Shown piece after piece: positions 45,364 to 56,603 of a stretch of 64,000 nt of DNA; positions within the stretch are counted from its first letter, which is position 1, and every line of letters begins with the position of its first letter. The stretch covers positions 1 to 64,000 of the forward strand of contig JAHFRU010000016.1 of NCBI GenBank assembly GCA_023266115.1. The letters are read 5' to 3'. The translations under genes were made by a program, and so were the position numbers. The DNA comes from Gammaproteobacteria bacterium. GTDB taxonomy: Bacteria; Pseudomonadota; Gammaproteobacteria; VBWC01. A model generated the notes under the pieces. That model was not told the origin of the DNA and did no database searches. It saw only the letters and a list, made by a program, of their open reading frames with translations.

Positions 45364-47631
45364 ATGCTTAGCAAAGAGCTCGAGTTCACGCTTAATTTAG
45401 CCTTCCGGGAAGCGCGCGAAAAGAATCATGAGTTTATGACCGTCGAGCATTTGCTGCTCGCGTTGACCGATAACCCGATTGCCGCCGGTGTGTTACGCGC
45501 CTGTGGTGTCGATATCCCGGTTCTCAAGTCCGATCTGGCAAAGTTTCTTGACGAAACGACGCCGCGGTTATCCGAACATAGCGCCTCCGAGACCCAGCCG
45601 ACGCTTGGGTTCCAGCGGGTATTGCAGCGTGCGGTATTTCACGTCCAGTCATCCGGCAAGCACGAAGTGACCGGCGGCAATGTGCTGGTCGCAATATTCA
45701 GCGAACAGGACTCGCAGGCGGTTTACTTCCTGAACAAGCAGGATCTCACGCGGCTGGATATCGTGAACTACATCGCCCATGGCATCAGCAAGGTACATGG
45801 CGAGGAACCGGAAAGCCTCGTTTCCCCCGCGGACGAGGAAGCGGGGCGTGAGGCGCCTGGTAAGAAGCCGCTCGACAGTTTTGCGACCAATCTGAATGAA
45901 CTGGCGCGTCAGGGCAAGATAGATCCGCTGGTTGGCCGCAAGGAAGAGCTGGCGCGTGCGACCCAGGTACTGTGCCGGCGGCGCAAAAACAACCCGCTGC
46001 TGGTCGGTGAGGCCGGCGTCGGCAAAACGGCGATTGCCGAAGGTCTCGCAAAGAAAATTGTCGAAGGTGACGTGCCGGAGATACTGAAGAACAGCACGAT
46101 CTACATGCTCGATATGGGCGCACTGCTGGCCGGTACCAAGTATCGCGGCGACTTTGAAAAGCGTTTCAAGGCCGTGATGGGGCAGTTGAAGAGCGAGCCC
46201 GGCGCAATTTTGTTCATCGACGAAATTCATACCGTGATCGGCGCGGGAGCGGCTTCCGGCGGCGTGATGGACGCGTCCAACATGATCAAGCCGGCGCTCA
46301 CGTCCGGCGATATGAAATGCATCGGTGCGACCACGTACCAGGAGTATCGCGGTATTTTCGAAAAGGATCGTGCGCTGGCGCGCCGTTTCCAGAAAATCGA
46401 TATTGTCGAGCCGACTGTCGAGGAGACCGTGCAGATCCTGCGCGGCCTGAAGGACAGGTTCACCGAGCATCATCACGTCAAGTACTCAAACGAATCGTTG
46501 CGCGCGGCCGCGGAGTTGTCGGACCGCTATATTACAGATCGCAACCTGCCGGACAAGGCAATCGACGTTATCGATGAGGCCGGCGCCAGCCAGCAACTGT
46601 TGTCGGTGTCGAAGCGCAAGAAGACCATCGGCGTCCGCGATATCGAGGAGATTGTGGCGCGCATCGCCCGGATTCCGTCGCGTAGCGTGTCGGCCTCCGA
46701 CAAGGACCGGCTGCGCACGCTGGAGCGTGACCTGAAGCTCGTCGTGTTCGGTCAGGACGAGGCGATCAATACGCTCGCCAGTGCGATCAAGATGGCGCGT
46801 TCGGGTCTGGGGGAATCCCAGAAACCGATCGGCGCGTTCCTGTTCGCCGGTCCGACCGGCGTGGGCAAAACGGAACTCACGCGTCAGCTGGCGAAAATCA
46901 TGGGTATCGAGCTGATCCGGTTCGACATGTCGGAGTACATGGAGCGTCATACCGTATCGCGATTAATTGGTGCGCCACCCGGTTACGTCGGTTTCGATCA
47001 GGGAGGGCTGCTGACCGAAGAGGTGACCAAGCACCCGCACTCGGTGATTCTGTTCGACGAAATCGAGAAGGCGCATCCCGACGTGTTTAACCTGTTATTA
47101 CAGGTAATGGATCACGGTACGCTAACGGACAACAATGGACGCAAGGCGGATTTCCGCAATGTTGCACTGGTGATGACCACCAACGCCGGCGCCGATCAGG
47201 TGAGCCGGGCGTCAATTGGCTTTACGCAGCAGGATCATTCCAGTGACGGCATGGAAGCCATCAAACGCATCTTCAGTCCGGAATTTCGCAACCGGCTGAC
47301 GGCGACGATCCAGTTCAAACCGCTCGACGCGCAGACGATCTCATTTGTGGTCGACAAATTTATCGTCGAGCTGGAGGCGCAGCTCGAGCAGCAGCATGTC
47401 ACACTGGATGTTGATGACGCGGCGCGCCGCTGGCTTGCCGAACGCGGCTATGATCCGAAAATGGGTGCACGTCCGATGGCACGTTTGATCCAGGAGCACA
47501 TCAAGAAACCGCTGGCCGAGGAGCTGCTGTTTGGCAGGCTCGCCAAGGGCGGGAACATTCGCATCGGCGAACAGCGTGGTTCGCTGGTGATCGATTTCGA
47601 GGGGAGTGAGGCGACTCTGCCGGCAGGCTAG
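45364..47631 (+). CDS. clpA: ATP-dependent Clp protease ATP-binding subunit ClpA
   Basis: A two-ring AAA+ unfoldase of 755 residues. The N domain is at 1-145 ([20 protein letters not shown]). The first AAA module has [20 protein letters not shown] and [14 protein letters not shown]. The second has [16 protein letters not shown] and [28 protein letters not shown] contains the pore loop, and the IGF-type ClpP loop appears as IGFTQQDH. Works with ClpP (not in the window) and ClpS. Immediately downstream are convergent infA and the two aminoacyl-transferase genes of the N-degron pathway. Confidence 0.97.
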   Translation: MLSKELEFTLNLAFREAREKNHEFMTVEHLLLALTDNPIAAGVLRACGVDIPVLKSDLAKFLDETTPRLSEHSASETQPTLGFQRVLQRAVFHVQSSGKHEVTGGNVLVAIFSEQDSQAVYFLNKQDLTRLDIVNYIAHGISKVHGEEPESLVSPADEEAGREAPGKKPLDSFATNLNELARQGKIDPLVGRKEELARATQVLCRRRKNNPLLVGEAGVGKTAIAEGLAKKIVEGDVPEILKNSTIYMLDMGALLAGTKYRGDFEKRFKAVMGQLKSEPGAILFIDEIHTVIGAGAASGGVMDASNMIKPALTSGDMKCIGATTYQEYRGIFEKDRALARRFQKIDIVEPTVEETVQILRGLKDRFTEHHHVKYSNESLRAAAELSDRYITDRNLPDKAIDVIDEAGASQQLLSVSKRKKTIGVRDIEEIVARIARIPSRSVSASDKDRLRTLERDLKLVVFGQDEAINTLASAIKMARSGLGESQKPIGAFLFAGPTGVGKTELTRQLAKIMGIELIRFDMSEYMERHTVSRLIGAPPGYVGFDQGGLLTEEVTKHPHSVILFDEIEKAHPDVFNLLLQVMDHGTLTDNNGRKADFRNVALVMTTNAGADQVSRASIGFTQQDHSSDGMEAIKRIFSPEFRNRLTATIQFKPLDAQTISFVVDKFIVELEAQLEQQHVTLDVDDAARRWLAERGYDPKMGARPMARLIQEHIKKPLAEELLFGRLAKGGNIRIGEQRGSLVIDFEGSEATLPAG

Positions 47632-47637
47632 CGCCGC

Positions 47638-47677
47638 TACTGCCGCACACTAGCGGGTACTGCCGCACACTAGCGGG
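47638..47677. repeat. Tandem 20-bp duplication at clpA/infA junction
   Basis: TACTGCCGCACACTAGCGGG occurs twice in direct tandem (47638-47657 and 47658-47677). The second copy covers the last codons of infA. CCGCTA at 47634 and TAGCGG within the first copy also make an inverted repeat, so this may be a convergent terminator enlarged by duplication. Confidence 0.75.
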
Positions 47678-47888
47678 CACGATAGGTGATGCGCCCTTTG
47701 GTCAGATCGTAGGGGGTCATTTGCACGGTGACCTTGTCGCCGGTCAGTATCCGAATATAGTTCTTGCGCATTTTTCCGGAAATATGTGCAGTCACGGTAT
47801 GTCCGTTGTCGAGTTGTACCCGGAACATCGTGTTCGGCAATGTTTCAAGAACCGTGCCTTCCATTTCAATATTTTCTTCTTTTGCCAT
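47670..47888 (-). CDS. infA: Translation initiation factor IF-1
   Basis: A 72-residue S1-domain protein of standard length: [40 protein letters not shown] and [20 protein letters not shown]. It binds the ribosomal A site during initiation. The position between clpA and aat/bpt is that of E. coli. The stop falls inside the tandem 20-bp repeat. A TATAAT box about 65 bases upstream gives it its own promoter. Confidence 0.98.
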   Translation of the reverse strand: MAKEENIEMEGTVLETLPNTMFRVQLDNGHTVTAHISGKMRKNYIRILTGDKVTVQMTPYDLTKGRITYRAR

Positions 47889-47953
47889 AACAACCTTTAG
47901 TATGAACGTCGCGAAAATCCGCCGGCGGCGGATGCCGCTGCCGGTAGCTCGGC

Positions 47954-47959
47954 ATTATA
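47954..47959 (-). promoter_or_regulatory. -10 box of infA promoter
   Basis: A perfect TATAAT on the minus strand, just downstream of the bpt stop. A weak -35 (CGCACA) is 17 bases upstream. It would give infA a leader of about 60 nt independent of the bpt-aat transcript. Confidence 0.5.
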
Positions 47960-47966
47960 ACCGGAT

Positions 47967-48710
47967 TCAGGCGGTTTGTGCGGTATCCACCCAGACCCAC
48001 CGGCCATCGCGGTACAACTGGTGCGGCCGGTACAGCGTTTTGTAACGCATCTTCCTGCATTCACTGATCCAGTACCCTAGAAACAGCCACGGCAGGTCAC
48101 GGCGGCGGGCCTCGCTCAGCTGCCACAGCACGGTGTACACGCCGAGACCACGGTCCTTGCAGTCCGGATCAAAGAACGTGTAAATCGCCGACAAGCCCTG
48201 TTCGAGGTAATCCGTAGTCGCGACGGCCACCAGCCGATCGCAGTCGCGGAATTCCACAAAGGCGGACTCGATATCGGGGTTCGCCAGGAAGGCGAGATAT
48301 TCCGCCGCCGTGTGTCCCGCCATCTCGCCATCGCCGTGGCGCGCCGCGAGATAACGTTTGTAGAGCTGAAAATGTTCGTCGTCCAGACCGGGCGGCCGTG
48401 CGGTTACGGTCAGGTCCTGGTTACGTTTCCAGATGCGCCGCTGGCTGCGGTTGGGCAGGAAACGCTCAACGGATACACGCACCGGGACGCAGGCGCTGCA
48501 CCGGGCACAGCTCGGGCGGTAGAAGTACCGGCCGCTGCGCCGAAAGCCGTGTTCGGCCAGGTAGCTGTAATGCCTGGTATCGATCAGCAGATCAGGGTCC
48601 GCGACCAGGGTGCGCGCTTCCCGCTCCGGCAGGTAGCTGCAACGATGCGGCGGTGTCGATACGAATGTCAGTGCATCGGTAGTTAACGGTGGGCGTGGCT
48701 GAAAGTGCAT
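47967..48710 (-). CDS. bpt: Aspartate/glutamate leucyltransferase Bpt
   Basis: A 247-residue tRNA-dependent aminoacyl transferase that adds Leu to proteins with N-terminal Asp or Glu, marking them for ClpS-ClpAP. HRCSYLPEREARTL and PSCARCSACVPVRVSVERF hold the conserved cysteines of the ATE_N domain. The C-terminal GNAT-fold domain has LSAIYTFFDPDCKDRGLGVY and LGYWISECRKMRYKTLYRPH. Bacterial members without a eukaryote-like extension are Bpt. It starts 7 bases after aat ends. Confidence 0.93.
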   Translation of the reverse strand: MHFQPRPPLTTDALTFVSTPPHRCSYLPEREARTLVADPDLLIDTRHYSYLAEHGFRRSGRYFYRPSCARCSACVPVRVSVERFLPNRSQRRIWKRNQDLTVTARPPGLDDEHFQLYKRYLAARHGDGEMAGHTAAEYLAFLANPDIESAFVEFRDCDRLVAVATTDYLEQGLSAIYTFFDPDCKDRGLGVYTVLWQLSEARRRDLPWLFLGYWISECRKMRYKTLYRPHQLYRDGRWVWVDTAQTA

Positions 48711-48717
48711 GGCGCTG

Positions 48718-49455
48718 TCAGTCCGGGCTCAAGCCGTGTAACGACCGGTAATCGTCCATGCGCCAGCGCACTGGCGAGCGCAGCGTTGCGCACAGTTTTC
48801 GCAGATGGTTAAGAAACAGCACGCGTGGAATCGGGCGCGCACCGAACCGGGCCAGATGCGACGACGCGATCTGGCAATCAACCAGTGCGAAGCCCCAGCG
48901 GACTAATTGTTGAACCAGCGTGACGAACGCGATTTTTGACGCGTCGGGGGCGAGGTAGAACATCGATTCGCCGAAGAAAACCCGTCCGAGCGCCACCCCG
49001 TACAGCCCGCCGACCAGGCGGCCGTTGTGCCATGCCTCGGCGCTGTGCGCGACGCCCAGCTCGTGCAGCCGGATGTAGGCGCGCATCATGTCGTCGGTAA
49101 TCCACGTTCCGGCGCCATCCTGGCGCGGTGCGGCGCACGCGCGGATGACGTCTTCGAACGCCGTGTCCAGGCGGATCTCGTAGGGTTGCGATTTGATGGT
49201 TTTATGCAGGCTGCGCGCGATGCGTATTTCGTCCGGGTACAGTACGGTACGCTGATCCGGCGACCACCACAGGATCGGCTGGTCGGCGCTGAACCACGGG
49301 AAGATGCCGTTGCGATACGCGTTGATCAGCGACGCCGGTTCCAGGTTGCCGCCGACGGCGAGTAATCCGTTCGGCTCAGGCAGCGCCAGCGCCGCGTCCG
49401 GAAACATGCAGCCGGATTGCTCGTCACAGTGGCTGATCCACACCGGCCCGTTCAT
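48718..49455 (-). CDS. aat: Leucyl/phenylalanyl-tRNA-protein transferase
   Basis: A 245-residue enzyme that adds Leu or Phe to proteins with N-terminal Lys or Arg, making them N-degrons. Family words: FPDAALALPEPNGLLAVGGN, AYRNGIFPWFSADQPILWWS, RTVLYPDEI, AEAWHNGRLVGGLYGVALGR, FFGESMF and FVTLVQQLVRWGFALVDCQI. The ATG at 49455 overlaps the stop of the upstream gene by 4 bases (ATGA). Together with bpt, clpS and clpA this completes the classical bacterial N-end rule set. Confidence 0.96.
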   Translation of the reverse strand: MNGPVWISHCDEQSGCMFPDAALALPEPNGLLAVGGNLEPASLINAYRNGIFPWFSADQPILWWSPDQRTVLYPDEIRIARSLHKTIKSQPYEIRLDTAFEDVIRACAAPRQDGAGTWITDDMMRAYIRLHELGVAHSAEAWHNGRLVGGLYGVALGRVFFGESMFYLAPDASKIAFVTLVQQLVRWGFALVDCQIASSHLARFGARPIPRVLFLNHLRKLCATLRSPVRWRMDDYRSLHGLSPD

Positions 49456-50648
49456 CCCGCCAGGCTCCGGCGCCCGGCGCTGGCGACAGAGGTTGATGCG
49501 CATGACGATCGATCCCGCTTGTACGGCGTCAGTGCTGACGCACGCTCAATATAATTGGCGATAACATGGCGCTCGTGATCGACAAAATCCTCGATCATTG
49601 AGCGACCTGCAGGGTCGGCGATCCAGTGCGCCGACCGGGTTTCCACCGGAACGAATCCGCGATCGATCTTGTGTTCACCCTGCGCGCCGGCTTCAAAGCG
49701 TTGCAGACCCCGTTCGATACAAAACTCGATGGGACGATAATAGCAGACTTCGAAATGCAGCCCCGGAATCGCGCGATTGCAGCCCCAGTAGCGGCCGTAG
49801 AGGCTGCCCGCATCGTGCATGAAAAAGGCCCCGCCGACGTACTCCCGGTTTTGCCTGGCCATCACCAGCATGATGTTTTCCGGCAGCTTTTCGCCGATTT
49901 CATGAAAAAATTCCGCCGACAACGCATTGATGTTTTCCTTGCGCCGCATAGTCGACGCATAGAATCCGTAGTAGGTATTCCACAGCGACCCGGTAATTTG
50001 CGCGCCGGTCAGCACGTCGATCTCCACGCCCGCCTCGCGGATCAGACGCCGGTCGCGCAGCACGTTCTTGCGTTTCTTTGACGTGAACGCGTTCAAAAAA
50101 TCGTTGAAGTCGCGGTAACCGGGGTTGTGCCAGTGATACTGATATCCAGTGCGCTCGACCAGGTCGCCGCGCAGCGACAGCAGGCGGGAGTCATCGGTGT
50201 TGGTGAACAGGAAATGCAGCGAAGACAGACCGGCCCGGCTCGCCAGTTCGCGCGCTGCATCGACCAGCATTGATGCGACGTGGTCGCGCTGCGCGGACGT
50301 TTCGTTGACCAGCAGGCGGCGGCCCGTGACCGGTGTAAACGGCACGGCGACCACCAGTTTCGGATAGTAATGGCGTCCCGAGGATTCGTAGGCCTGCGCC
50401 CACGACCAGTCGAAGACAAACTCGCCGAATGAATCGTGCTTGATAAACATCGGCAGCACGCCGGCCAGCACGTCGCCTTCATAGGCCGCAAGGTAATGTG
50501 GTTGCCACGTCGTTCCCGTGCCGACGCAGTGCTGATGCTCGAGCGCCGCAAAAAACGCATGGCGCAGAAACGGATTGGTGGTGCCGGCGACGGCATTCCA
50601 GGCGGGCGCTGCAATACTGTCGATGTGCTCATGCGTAACGACGCGCAT
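49452..50648 (-). CDS. FemAB-like GNAT-fold acyltransferase (DUF482)
   Basis: A 398-residue protein of the PF04339 (DUF482) group, FemAB-like with tandem GNAT folds. TTWQPHYLAAYEGDVLAGVL, FGEFVFDWSWAQAYESSGRH, YYPKLVVAVPFTPVTGRRLL, YQYHWHNPGYRDFNDFLNAF, TSKKRKNVLRDRR, GRYWGCNRAIPGLHFEVCYY and AGAQGEHKIDRGFVPVETRS are its signatures. The substrate is unknown. FemAB relatives and Aat/Bpt use aminoacyl-tRNA, and the 4-base overlap with aat shows tight coupling. A role in the same pathway is a reasonable inference but not shown. Confidence 0.85.
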   Translation of the reverse strand: MRVVTHEHIDSIAAPAWNAVAGTTNPFLRHAFFAALEHQHCVGTGTTWQPHYLAAYEGDVLAGVLPMFIKHDSFGEFVFDWSWAQAYESSGRHYYPKLVVAVPFTPVTGRRLLVNETSAQRDHVASMLVDAARELASRAGLSSLHFLFTNTDDSRLLSLRGDLVERTGYQYHWHNPGYRDFNDFLNAFTSKKRKNVLRDRRLIREAGVEIDVLTGAQITGSLWNTYYGFYASTMRRKENINALSAEFFHEIGEKLPENIMLVMARQNREYVGGAFFMHDAGSLYGRYWGCNRAIPGLHFEVCYYRPIEFCIERGLQRFEAGAQGEHKIDRGFVPVETRSAHWIADPAGRSMIEDFVDHERHVIANYIERASALTPYKRDRSSCASTSVASAGRRSLAG

Positions 50649-50731
50649 GCGCTTATTGTAAAGCGAAACCCGGCGCGCGCGGGAAAAGCAGACACTGCCA
50701 GGGCTGACCGGGCGGCCTATACGCGGGCCGG

Positions 50732-51031
50732 CTAGGCGGGTACCTCGCGGATTTTCCCGGCGACCTGGAATTGGTCGCGACCGGTCGCCGGGGTGATGCG
50801 CACCACCTCGACAATTGCCTTTAGGGATGGAATGCGGCCGGGACCGGAGCGCATGTGCAGATTCAGCCGACAGCCGAGAATGGGGCGGTGAGGAGTAGTG
50901 AAAAGAATGCCGCTGCCGCTGAGATTGCGGGCGCGGCCATGATATATCCCGCCCGAACCGAACTGGCTGTAAACGACCGCGCTGTCGACCGGTATTCTCG
51001 GAAGATCCCGCTTGTCGGGGGGTGCCGACAT
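50732..51031 (-). CDS. PilZ domain protein
   Basis: A 99-residue single-domain cyclic di-GMP receptor. The binding motifs are both present: RDLPR (RxxxR) at the N-terminus and NLSGSG (NxSxxG) at about residue 38. The rest follows the PilZ beta-barrel (GILFTTPHRPILGCRLNLHM, EVVRITPATGRDQFQVAGKI). It has no other domain and would act by protein contact. It could respond to the cyclase at 24467, but no link is visible. It is 83 bases upstream of the FemAB-like gene on the same strand. Confidence 0.88.
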   Translation of the reverse strand: MSAPPDKRDLPRIPVDSAVVYSQFGSGGIYHGRARNLSGSGILFTTPHRPILGCRLNLHMRSGPGRIPSLKAIVEVVRITPATGRDQFQVAGKIREVPA

Positions 51032-51123
51032 GGTGCTTCCTCGCTGTCAGTGCACGTTGACAGCCAGTCTAGCACAGCGCAGCGCATGGGCACGCATGGG
51101 CCGGGTAACGCGTCTGATGGACC

Positions 51124-51296
51124 CGTCATTCCGGACGGCGCACGAGCGCCGCGCCGGAATCCAGTCCCTGCCGAAGCCGCTGCCTTCCCGCCTGTATGAG
51201 CCTTTCGTAACCGGACGGGCTGGATTCCTCGGTCGCTGTTCCAGGCGCGACCCTACCTCCCGCATATCCATGCAGTCGTGCTTTCGCAGGAATGAC
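51124..51296. repeat. Palindromic intergenic repeat, copy 2
   Basis: A 173-bp copy of the family: CGTCATTCCGGACGGCGCAC at one end and GCTTTCGCAGGAATGAC at the other. The core is longer than in the other copies and contains unrelated sequence, suggesting insertion or two fused elements. It fills the gap between the PilZ gene and trxB. Confidence 0.65.
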
Positions 51297-51323
51297 AACG
51301 AAGAAGCGTTAGCCCGAGCTTTC

Positions 51324-52445
<1,122 letters not shown>

Positions 52446-52473
52446 CTAGACTCGCGCTAAACGGAATGCAAAA

Positions 52474-52503
52474 CGCCGGGGCATGGTACGTGATGCCCCC
52501 GCG
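52474..52503 (+). promoter_or_regulatory. Hairpin in ald leader
   Basis: CGCCGGGGCAT and ATGCCCCCGCG pair across GGTACGTG, with one C-C mismatch in an otherwise perfect stem, 25 bases before the ald ATG. It could be an operator or an RNA hairpin in the leader. No T-run follows. Confidence 0.4.
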
Positions 52504-52528
52504 CTAGTAAAGAATAAAGGGAGTGCAA

Positions 52529-53593
52529 ATGCGAATTGGAGTGCCGCGTGAAATCAAGGTGCTGGAAGGCCGTGTCGGACTGATACCGGCGGCGGTGGCG
52601 GATCTCGTCGTACGCGGGCACACCGTGCTGCTGGAAACCGGTGCCGGTATCCTCAGCGGTTACCGTGACGACGATTACCGCGCCGTTGGCGCCGACATCC
52701 TGCCGGATGCGGCGGCGGTGTATGGCGATGCCGAATTGATCCTCAAGGTCAAGGAGCCGCTGGCCAGCGAGCTCGCGCTGCTACGTCCCGAGCATCTGTT
52801 GTTCTGCTATCTGCATCTCGCCGCCAATCCACATCTACTCATCGCACTGCGCGACATCGGTCTCACCGCGGTGGCGTTTGAAACGGTGGAGGAGTCCGGC
52901 GGGCGATTGCCGCTGCTCGCGCCGATGAGCGATATCGCCGGCCGGTTGGCGACGCAGATCGGCATGAACCTGCTGTATCACCCGAACGGCGGCAAGGGCA
53001 TCCTGCTCGGCGGTCTGCCGGCGGCGGAACGCGGCAGCGTCGTGATTCTCGGCGCCGGCGTGGTGGGGCATAGCGCGGCGATTGTCGCGGCGGCGCTCGG
53101 CGCGCAGGTTACCGTGTTCGATTTGCGCCGGGAAAGACTCGAGCAGGTGCGCGCACTGGGCAACAACGTAACGGGGCTGCATCCGTTCGCCGCGACGCTG
53201 GAGGAGGCCGTGGTGAACGCCGATTTGTTGATAGGCGCGGTGCTGGTCACCGGCGAGCGAGCGCCGCATCTGGTGTCGGCGGACACCGTCAGGAAGATGG
53301 GCAACGGCAGTGTCATTGTCGATGTTTCTGTCGATCAGGGTGGCTGCATCGAGACCACCCGCCCGACGGACTACTCGAAGCCGACATTTGTCTGGGAGGG
53401 CATCGTGCATTGCGCGGTCACCAATATGCCCGGCGCCGTCCCGCGCAGCGCGTCGCAGGCCTTATCCGCGGCGCTGTTGCCGTATGTATTCAAGCTCACG
53501 CAGGACAAGTGGTGGGAGCATCCCGCGTTGTATGCCGGCATCAACCTCAGTCACGGCGAGGTTGTGAATCCCCATATTAAAACTTTGCTTTAG
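52529..53593 (+). CDS. ald: Alanine dehydrogenase
   Basis: NAD-dependent interconversion of alanine with pyruvate and ammonia; 354 residues. RIGVPREIKVLEGRVGLIPA (pyruvate-binding Arg), LKVKEPLASELALLRPEHLL, FCYLHLAANPHL, EESGGRLPLLAPMSDIAGRL and GAGVVGHSAAIVAAALGAQV (Rossmann loop) are all present, ending NMPGAVPRSASQALSAALLP. GGGAG lies 6 bases before ATG 52529; a GTG 6 bases earlier is less likely. It occupies the place of lrp between trxB and ftsK. Confidence 0.96.
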   Translation: MRIGVPREIKVLEGRVGLIPAAVADLVVRGHTVLLETGAGILSGYRDDDYRAVGADILPDAAAVYGDAELILKVKEPLASELALLRPEHLLFCYLHLAANPHLLIALRDIGLTAVAFETVEESGGRLPLLAPMSDIAGRLATQIGMNLLYHPNGGKGILLGGLPAAERGSVVILGAGVVGHSAAIVAAALGAQVTVFDLRRERLEQVRALGNNVTGLHPFAATLEEAVVNADLLIGAVLVTGERAPHLVSADTVRKMGNGSVIVDVSVDQGGCIETTRPTDYSKPTFVWEGIVHCAVTNMPGAVPRSASQALSAALLPYVFKLTQDKWWEHPALYAGINLSHGEVVNPHIKTLL

Positions 53594-53652
53594 TAGATAT
53601 TTCTTTTAGTATTCGATGAGTAAGGGGTTTTCTTGGCGTAAAGGGTAAGGTC

Positions 53653-55950
53653 TTGGCACGGATGGTATTAAAAAAAGACGGCGCCCAGCCACTGGGCAGC
53701 CACAGCCTGCGCGAAGGCGCGTTGCTGGTGTTCAGCGCCATCGCAATCTATCTGCTCGTCGCGCTGTTTACCTACCACTCCACCGATCCCGGCTGGTCTC
53801 ACAGCGGCGCCGGTGGCGATATCGCCAATGGCGGTGGCGTGGTGGGCGCATGGTTTGCCGACGTGTTTCTGTATCTGTTCGGATATTTCGCCTACCTGTT
53901 TCCGGTCATGGCCGGTTACGCCGGCTGGCTGTTGTATCACGGCAGCAATGGCAACGCACCGGCGGACGGCCGGCTGTTCGTCTTGCGTGGCGCCGGATTT
54001 GTCCTGACCATGGTCGGTGGCGCGGCGCTGGCCGCGTTGCATTTTGCCGATCCGGCATCGTCGTTACCGCTGAACTCCGGCGGCATACTGGGCGATTCCG
54101 TCGGCAAGGGCCTCGTCCACCTGTTCAGTTTTGTCGGCGCGACGCTGCTGTTGCTGGCGCTGTTTCTTTCCGGGGTGACACTGTTTACCGGCCTGTCGTG
54201 GATCAAGGTGACGGACACCACCGGGCGCTACACGTTGATCGTTCTCGCGTCGGTCCAGCAGTTCGCGATGCGATTGTGGGAAACCTGGCAGGAGCGTCGC
54301 CGCGCCAGGGCCGCGCGTCCGGCACCGGCGCCTGTGCCGGTCGAGAAGACCCGCGTTATTAACCGGCCAACACCGCGTATCGAGCCGGTCATCCAGAAGA
54401 TCGAAATCAGCGAACGGGCGGAAAAGGACCGGCAGGTGCCGATGTTCAATCCGTCGGCGAACAGCGAGCTGCCGTCACTGGCGCTGCTCGACGACGCCGA
54501 GCCGTCCGGCCGGCAGATGTCGGACGCGGCGCTGGAGGCGATGTCACGTCTGGTCGAAATCAAGCTGCGCGATTTCGATGTCGAGGTCGAGGTCGAGTCC
54601 GTCCATCCCGGCCCGGTCATCACCCGTTTCGAGCTGCGGCCGGCGCCGGGCGTCAAGGTCAGCCAGATCACCAATCTCTCCAAGGATCTGGCGCGCGCAC
54701 TGTCAGTGATCAGCGTGCGCGTTGTCGAGGTCATCCCGGGCAAGTCGACGATAGGGCTGGAGATTCCCAACGAACACCGTGAGACCGTGCGGCTCAGCGA
54801 GATTCTGAAGTCGCGCGAGTACGACGAGGCCGCCTCGCCGCTGGCGCTGGCGCTCGGCAAGGAGATCGACGGTCGTCCGGTGGTGGTCGATCTGGCGCGC
54901 ATGCCGCACCTGCTGGTCGCCGGCACGACGGGTTCCGGCAAGTCGGTCGGCATCAACGCAATGATACTGAGCCTGTTGTACAACGCGACACCGAACGACG
55001 TGCGCCTGATCATGATCGATCCGAAGATGCTGGAGCTGTCCATCTATGAAGGCGTGCCGCATCTGCTGACGCCGGTCGTCACCGACATGAAGCAGGCGGC
55101 CAGCGCGCTGCGCTGGTGTGTCGCCGAGATGGAGAAGCGCTACAAGCTGATGGCCTCGCTCGGCGTGCGCAACATCGGCGGCTATAATCGCAAGGTTACC
55201 GACGCGATGGAGAAAGGCAAGCCGCTGCCCGATCCGCTGGCCAAGACAATTTTTGAGGGCCAGGAACAACCGACCCTGCAGCCGCTGCCGTATATCGTCG
55301 TTGTCATCGACGAGTTTGCCGACATGATGATGGTGGTCGGCAAGAAGGTCGAGCAGTTGATCGCGCGGCTCGCGCAGAAGGCGCGCGCGTCGGGCATCCA
55401 TCTGATACTCGCCACGCAGCGGCCGTCGGTCGACGTGATTACCGGCCTGATCAAGGCCAATATTCCCACGCGCATCGCGTTCCAGGTGTCATCGAAGATC
55501 GACTCGCGCACGATCATCGACCAGATGGGCGCCGAGCAACTGCTGGGCAATGGCGACATGCTCTATCTGCCGCCCGGTACTGCGTTGCCGGTGCGCGTGC
55601 ACGGCGCGTTTGTCGCCGACCATGAGGTGCATAAGGTCGTCGCTGAACTGAAGAAGACCGGCGAGCCGGATTATCTGGAATCGATCCTGCACGAATCCGA
55701 AAACGGTGGCGACGCCTCCGGCAACGGCGACGCATTTGGCGATTCCGAGCAGGACGACCTTTACGATCAGGCGCTGCGCATTGTTACGGAAAGCCGCCGC
55801 GCGTCGATTTCGGGCCTGCAGCGGCGCCTGAAGGTCGGCTATAATCGCGCGGCGCGCATGATCGAGGCGATGGAAGCGGCCGGCGTGGTCGGACCGCTCG
55901 AATCAAACGGCTCGCGCGACGTTTTGGCACCCCCACCACCTGAAGGCTGA
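53653..55950 (+). CDS. ftsK: DNA translocase FtsK
   Basis: Septal DNA pump of 765 residues, within the short FtsK class. Four N-terminal membrane spans (about 25-45, 75-100, 115-135, 155-180) are followed by a short linker (Pro/Arg-rich, 205-250). The motor contains Walker [35 protein letters not shown] and Walker [14 protein letters not shown]. The C-terminal winged helix ([20 protein letters not shown]) reads KOPS. TTG 53653 and ATG 53662 are both possible starts. LolA follows after 5 bases. Confidence 0.97.
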   Translation: MARMVLKKDGAQPLGSHSLREGALLVFSAIAIYLLVALFTYHSTDPGWSHSGAGGDIANGGGVVGAWFADVFLYLFGYFAYLFPVMAGYAGWLLYHGSNGNAPADGRLFVLRGAGFVLTMVGGAALAALHFADPASSLPLNSGGILGDSVGKGLVHLFSFVGATLLLLALFLSGVTLFTGLSWIKVTDTTGRYTLIVLASVQQFAMRLWETWQERRRARAARPAPAPVPVEKTRVINRPTPRIEPVIQKIEISERAEKDRQVPMFNPSANSELPSLALLDDAEPSGRQMSDAALEAMSRLVEIKLRDFDVEVEVESVHPGPVITRFELRPAPGVKVSQITNLSKDLARALSVISVRVVEVIPGKSTIGLEIPNEHRETVRLSEILKSREYDEAASPLALALGKEIDGRPVVVDLARMPHLLVAGTTGSGKSVGINAMILSLLYNATPNDVRLIMIDPKMLELSIYEGVPHLLTPVVTDMKQAASALRWCVAEMEKRYKLMASLGVRNIGGYNRKVTDAMEKGKPLPDPLAKTIFEGQEQPTLQPLPYIVVVIDEFADMMMVVGKKVEQLIARLAQKARASGIHLILATQRPSVDVITGLIKANIPTRIAFQVSSKIDSRTIIDQMGAEQLLGNGDMLYLPPGTALPVRVHGAFVADHEVHKVVAELKKTGEPDYLESILHESENGGDASGNGDAFGDSEQDDLYDQALRIVTESRRASISGLQRRLKVGYNRAARMIEAMEAAGVVGPLESNGSRDVLAPPPPEG

Positions 55951-55955
55951 GGCTC

Positions 55956-56603
55956 ATGAACACATCCATCCAGTCCACGCGCGGCCGCGTCAGCGCGTGC
56001 CTGTTATTCCTGCTGCTACCGTGCGCCACTGTACCGGCCGCCGATACCGCCATGCCGCCGCGGCTCGAGCGTTACTTTGCCGATCTCGTGACGATCGAGG
56101 CCAACTTTGAACAGGAACAGATCGACGCGCAGACCGGCGAGCGGCGTCAGGCCAGCGGCACGTTTCTGCTGTCGCGACCGGGAAAGTTTCGCTGGGATTA
56201 TCTCGACCCGTATAAGCAGCTGATACTGGCCGACGGCGACAAGATATGGATCTACGATCCGGACCTCGAGCAGGTGATCGTCAAGCAGGCGAAGCAGGCG
56301 CTGGGCGACATGCCCGCACAGCTGCTGAGCAGCACGCAACCGCTCAACGAATCGTTCGACATCTTTCAGCTCGAGGACGCGGACGGGCTGACCTGGTTCA
56401 AACTGGAGCCGATAGCCAAAGACAGCACGGTCGAAGCAATCAGGCTCGGCTTCGATCGCGACCACCTGCGCGCGATGGAACTGACCGACGCCTTCGGCCA
56501 GGAAACGCGCATCCGGTTCCTGAATGTGAAGCGCAATCCCGTTATCAATCCGTCCCGGCTGAAGTTCGTACCGCCGCCGGGTGTTGACCTGGTCGGTGAG
56601 TAA
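55956..56603 (+). CDS. lolA: Outer-membrane lipoprotein carrier LolA
   Basis: Periplasmic chaperone moving lipoproteins from LolCDE to LolB; 215 residues. A Sec signal ([18 protein letters not shown]) precedes the half-barrel fold: [57 protein letters not shown] and a C-terminal [20 protein letters not shown]. The mature protein fits the family. The order ftsK-lolA-rarA is that of E. coli. Confidence 0.96.
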   Translation: MNTSIQSTRGRVSACLLFLLLPCATVPAADTAMPPRLERYFADLVTIEANFEQEQIDAQTGERRQASGTFLLSRPGKFRWDYLDPYKQLILADGDKIWIYDPDLEQVIVKQAKQALGDMPAQLLSSTQPLNESFDIFQLEDADGLTWFKLEPIAKDSTVEAIRLGFDRDHLRAMELTDAFGQETRIRFLNVKRNPVINPSRLKFVPPPGVDLVGE

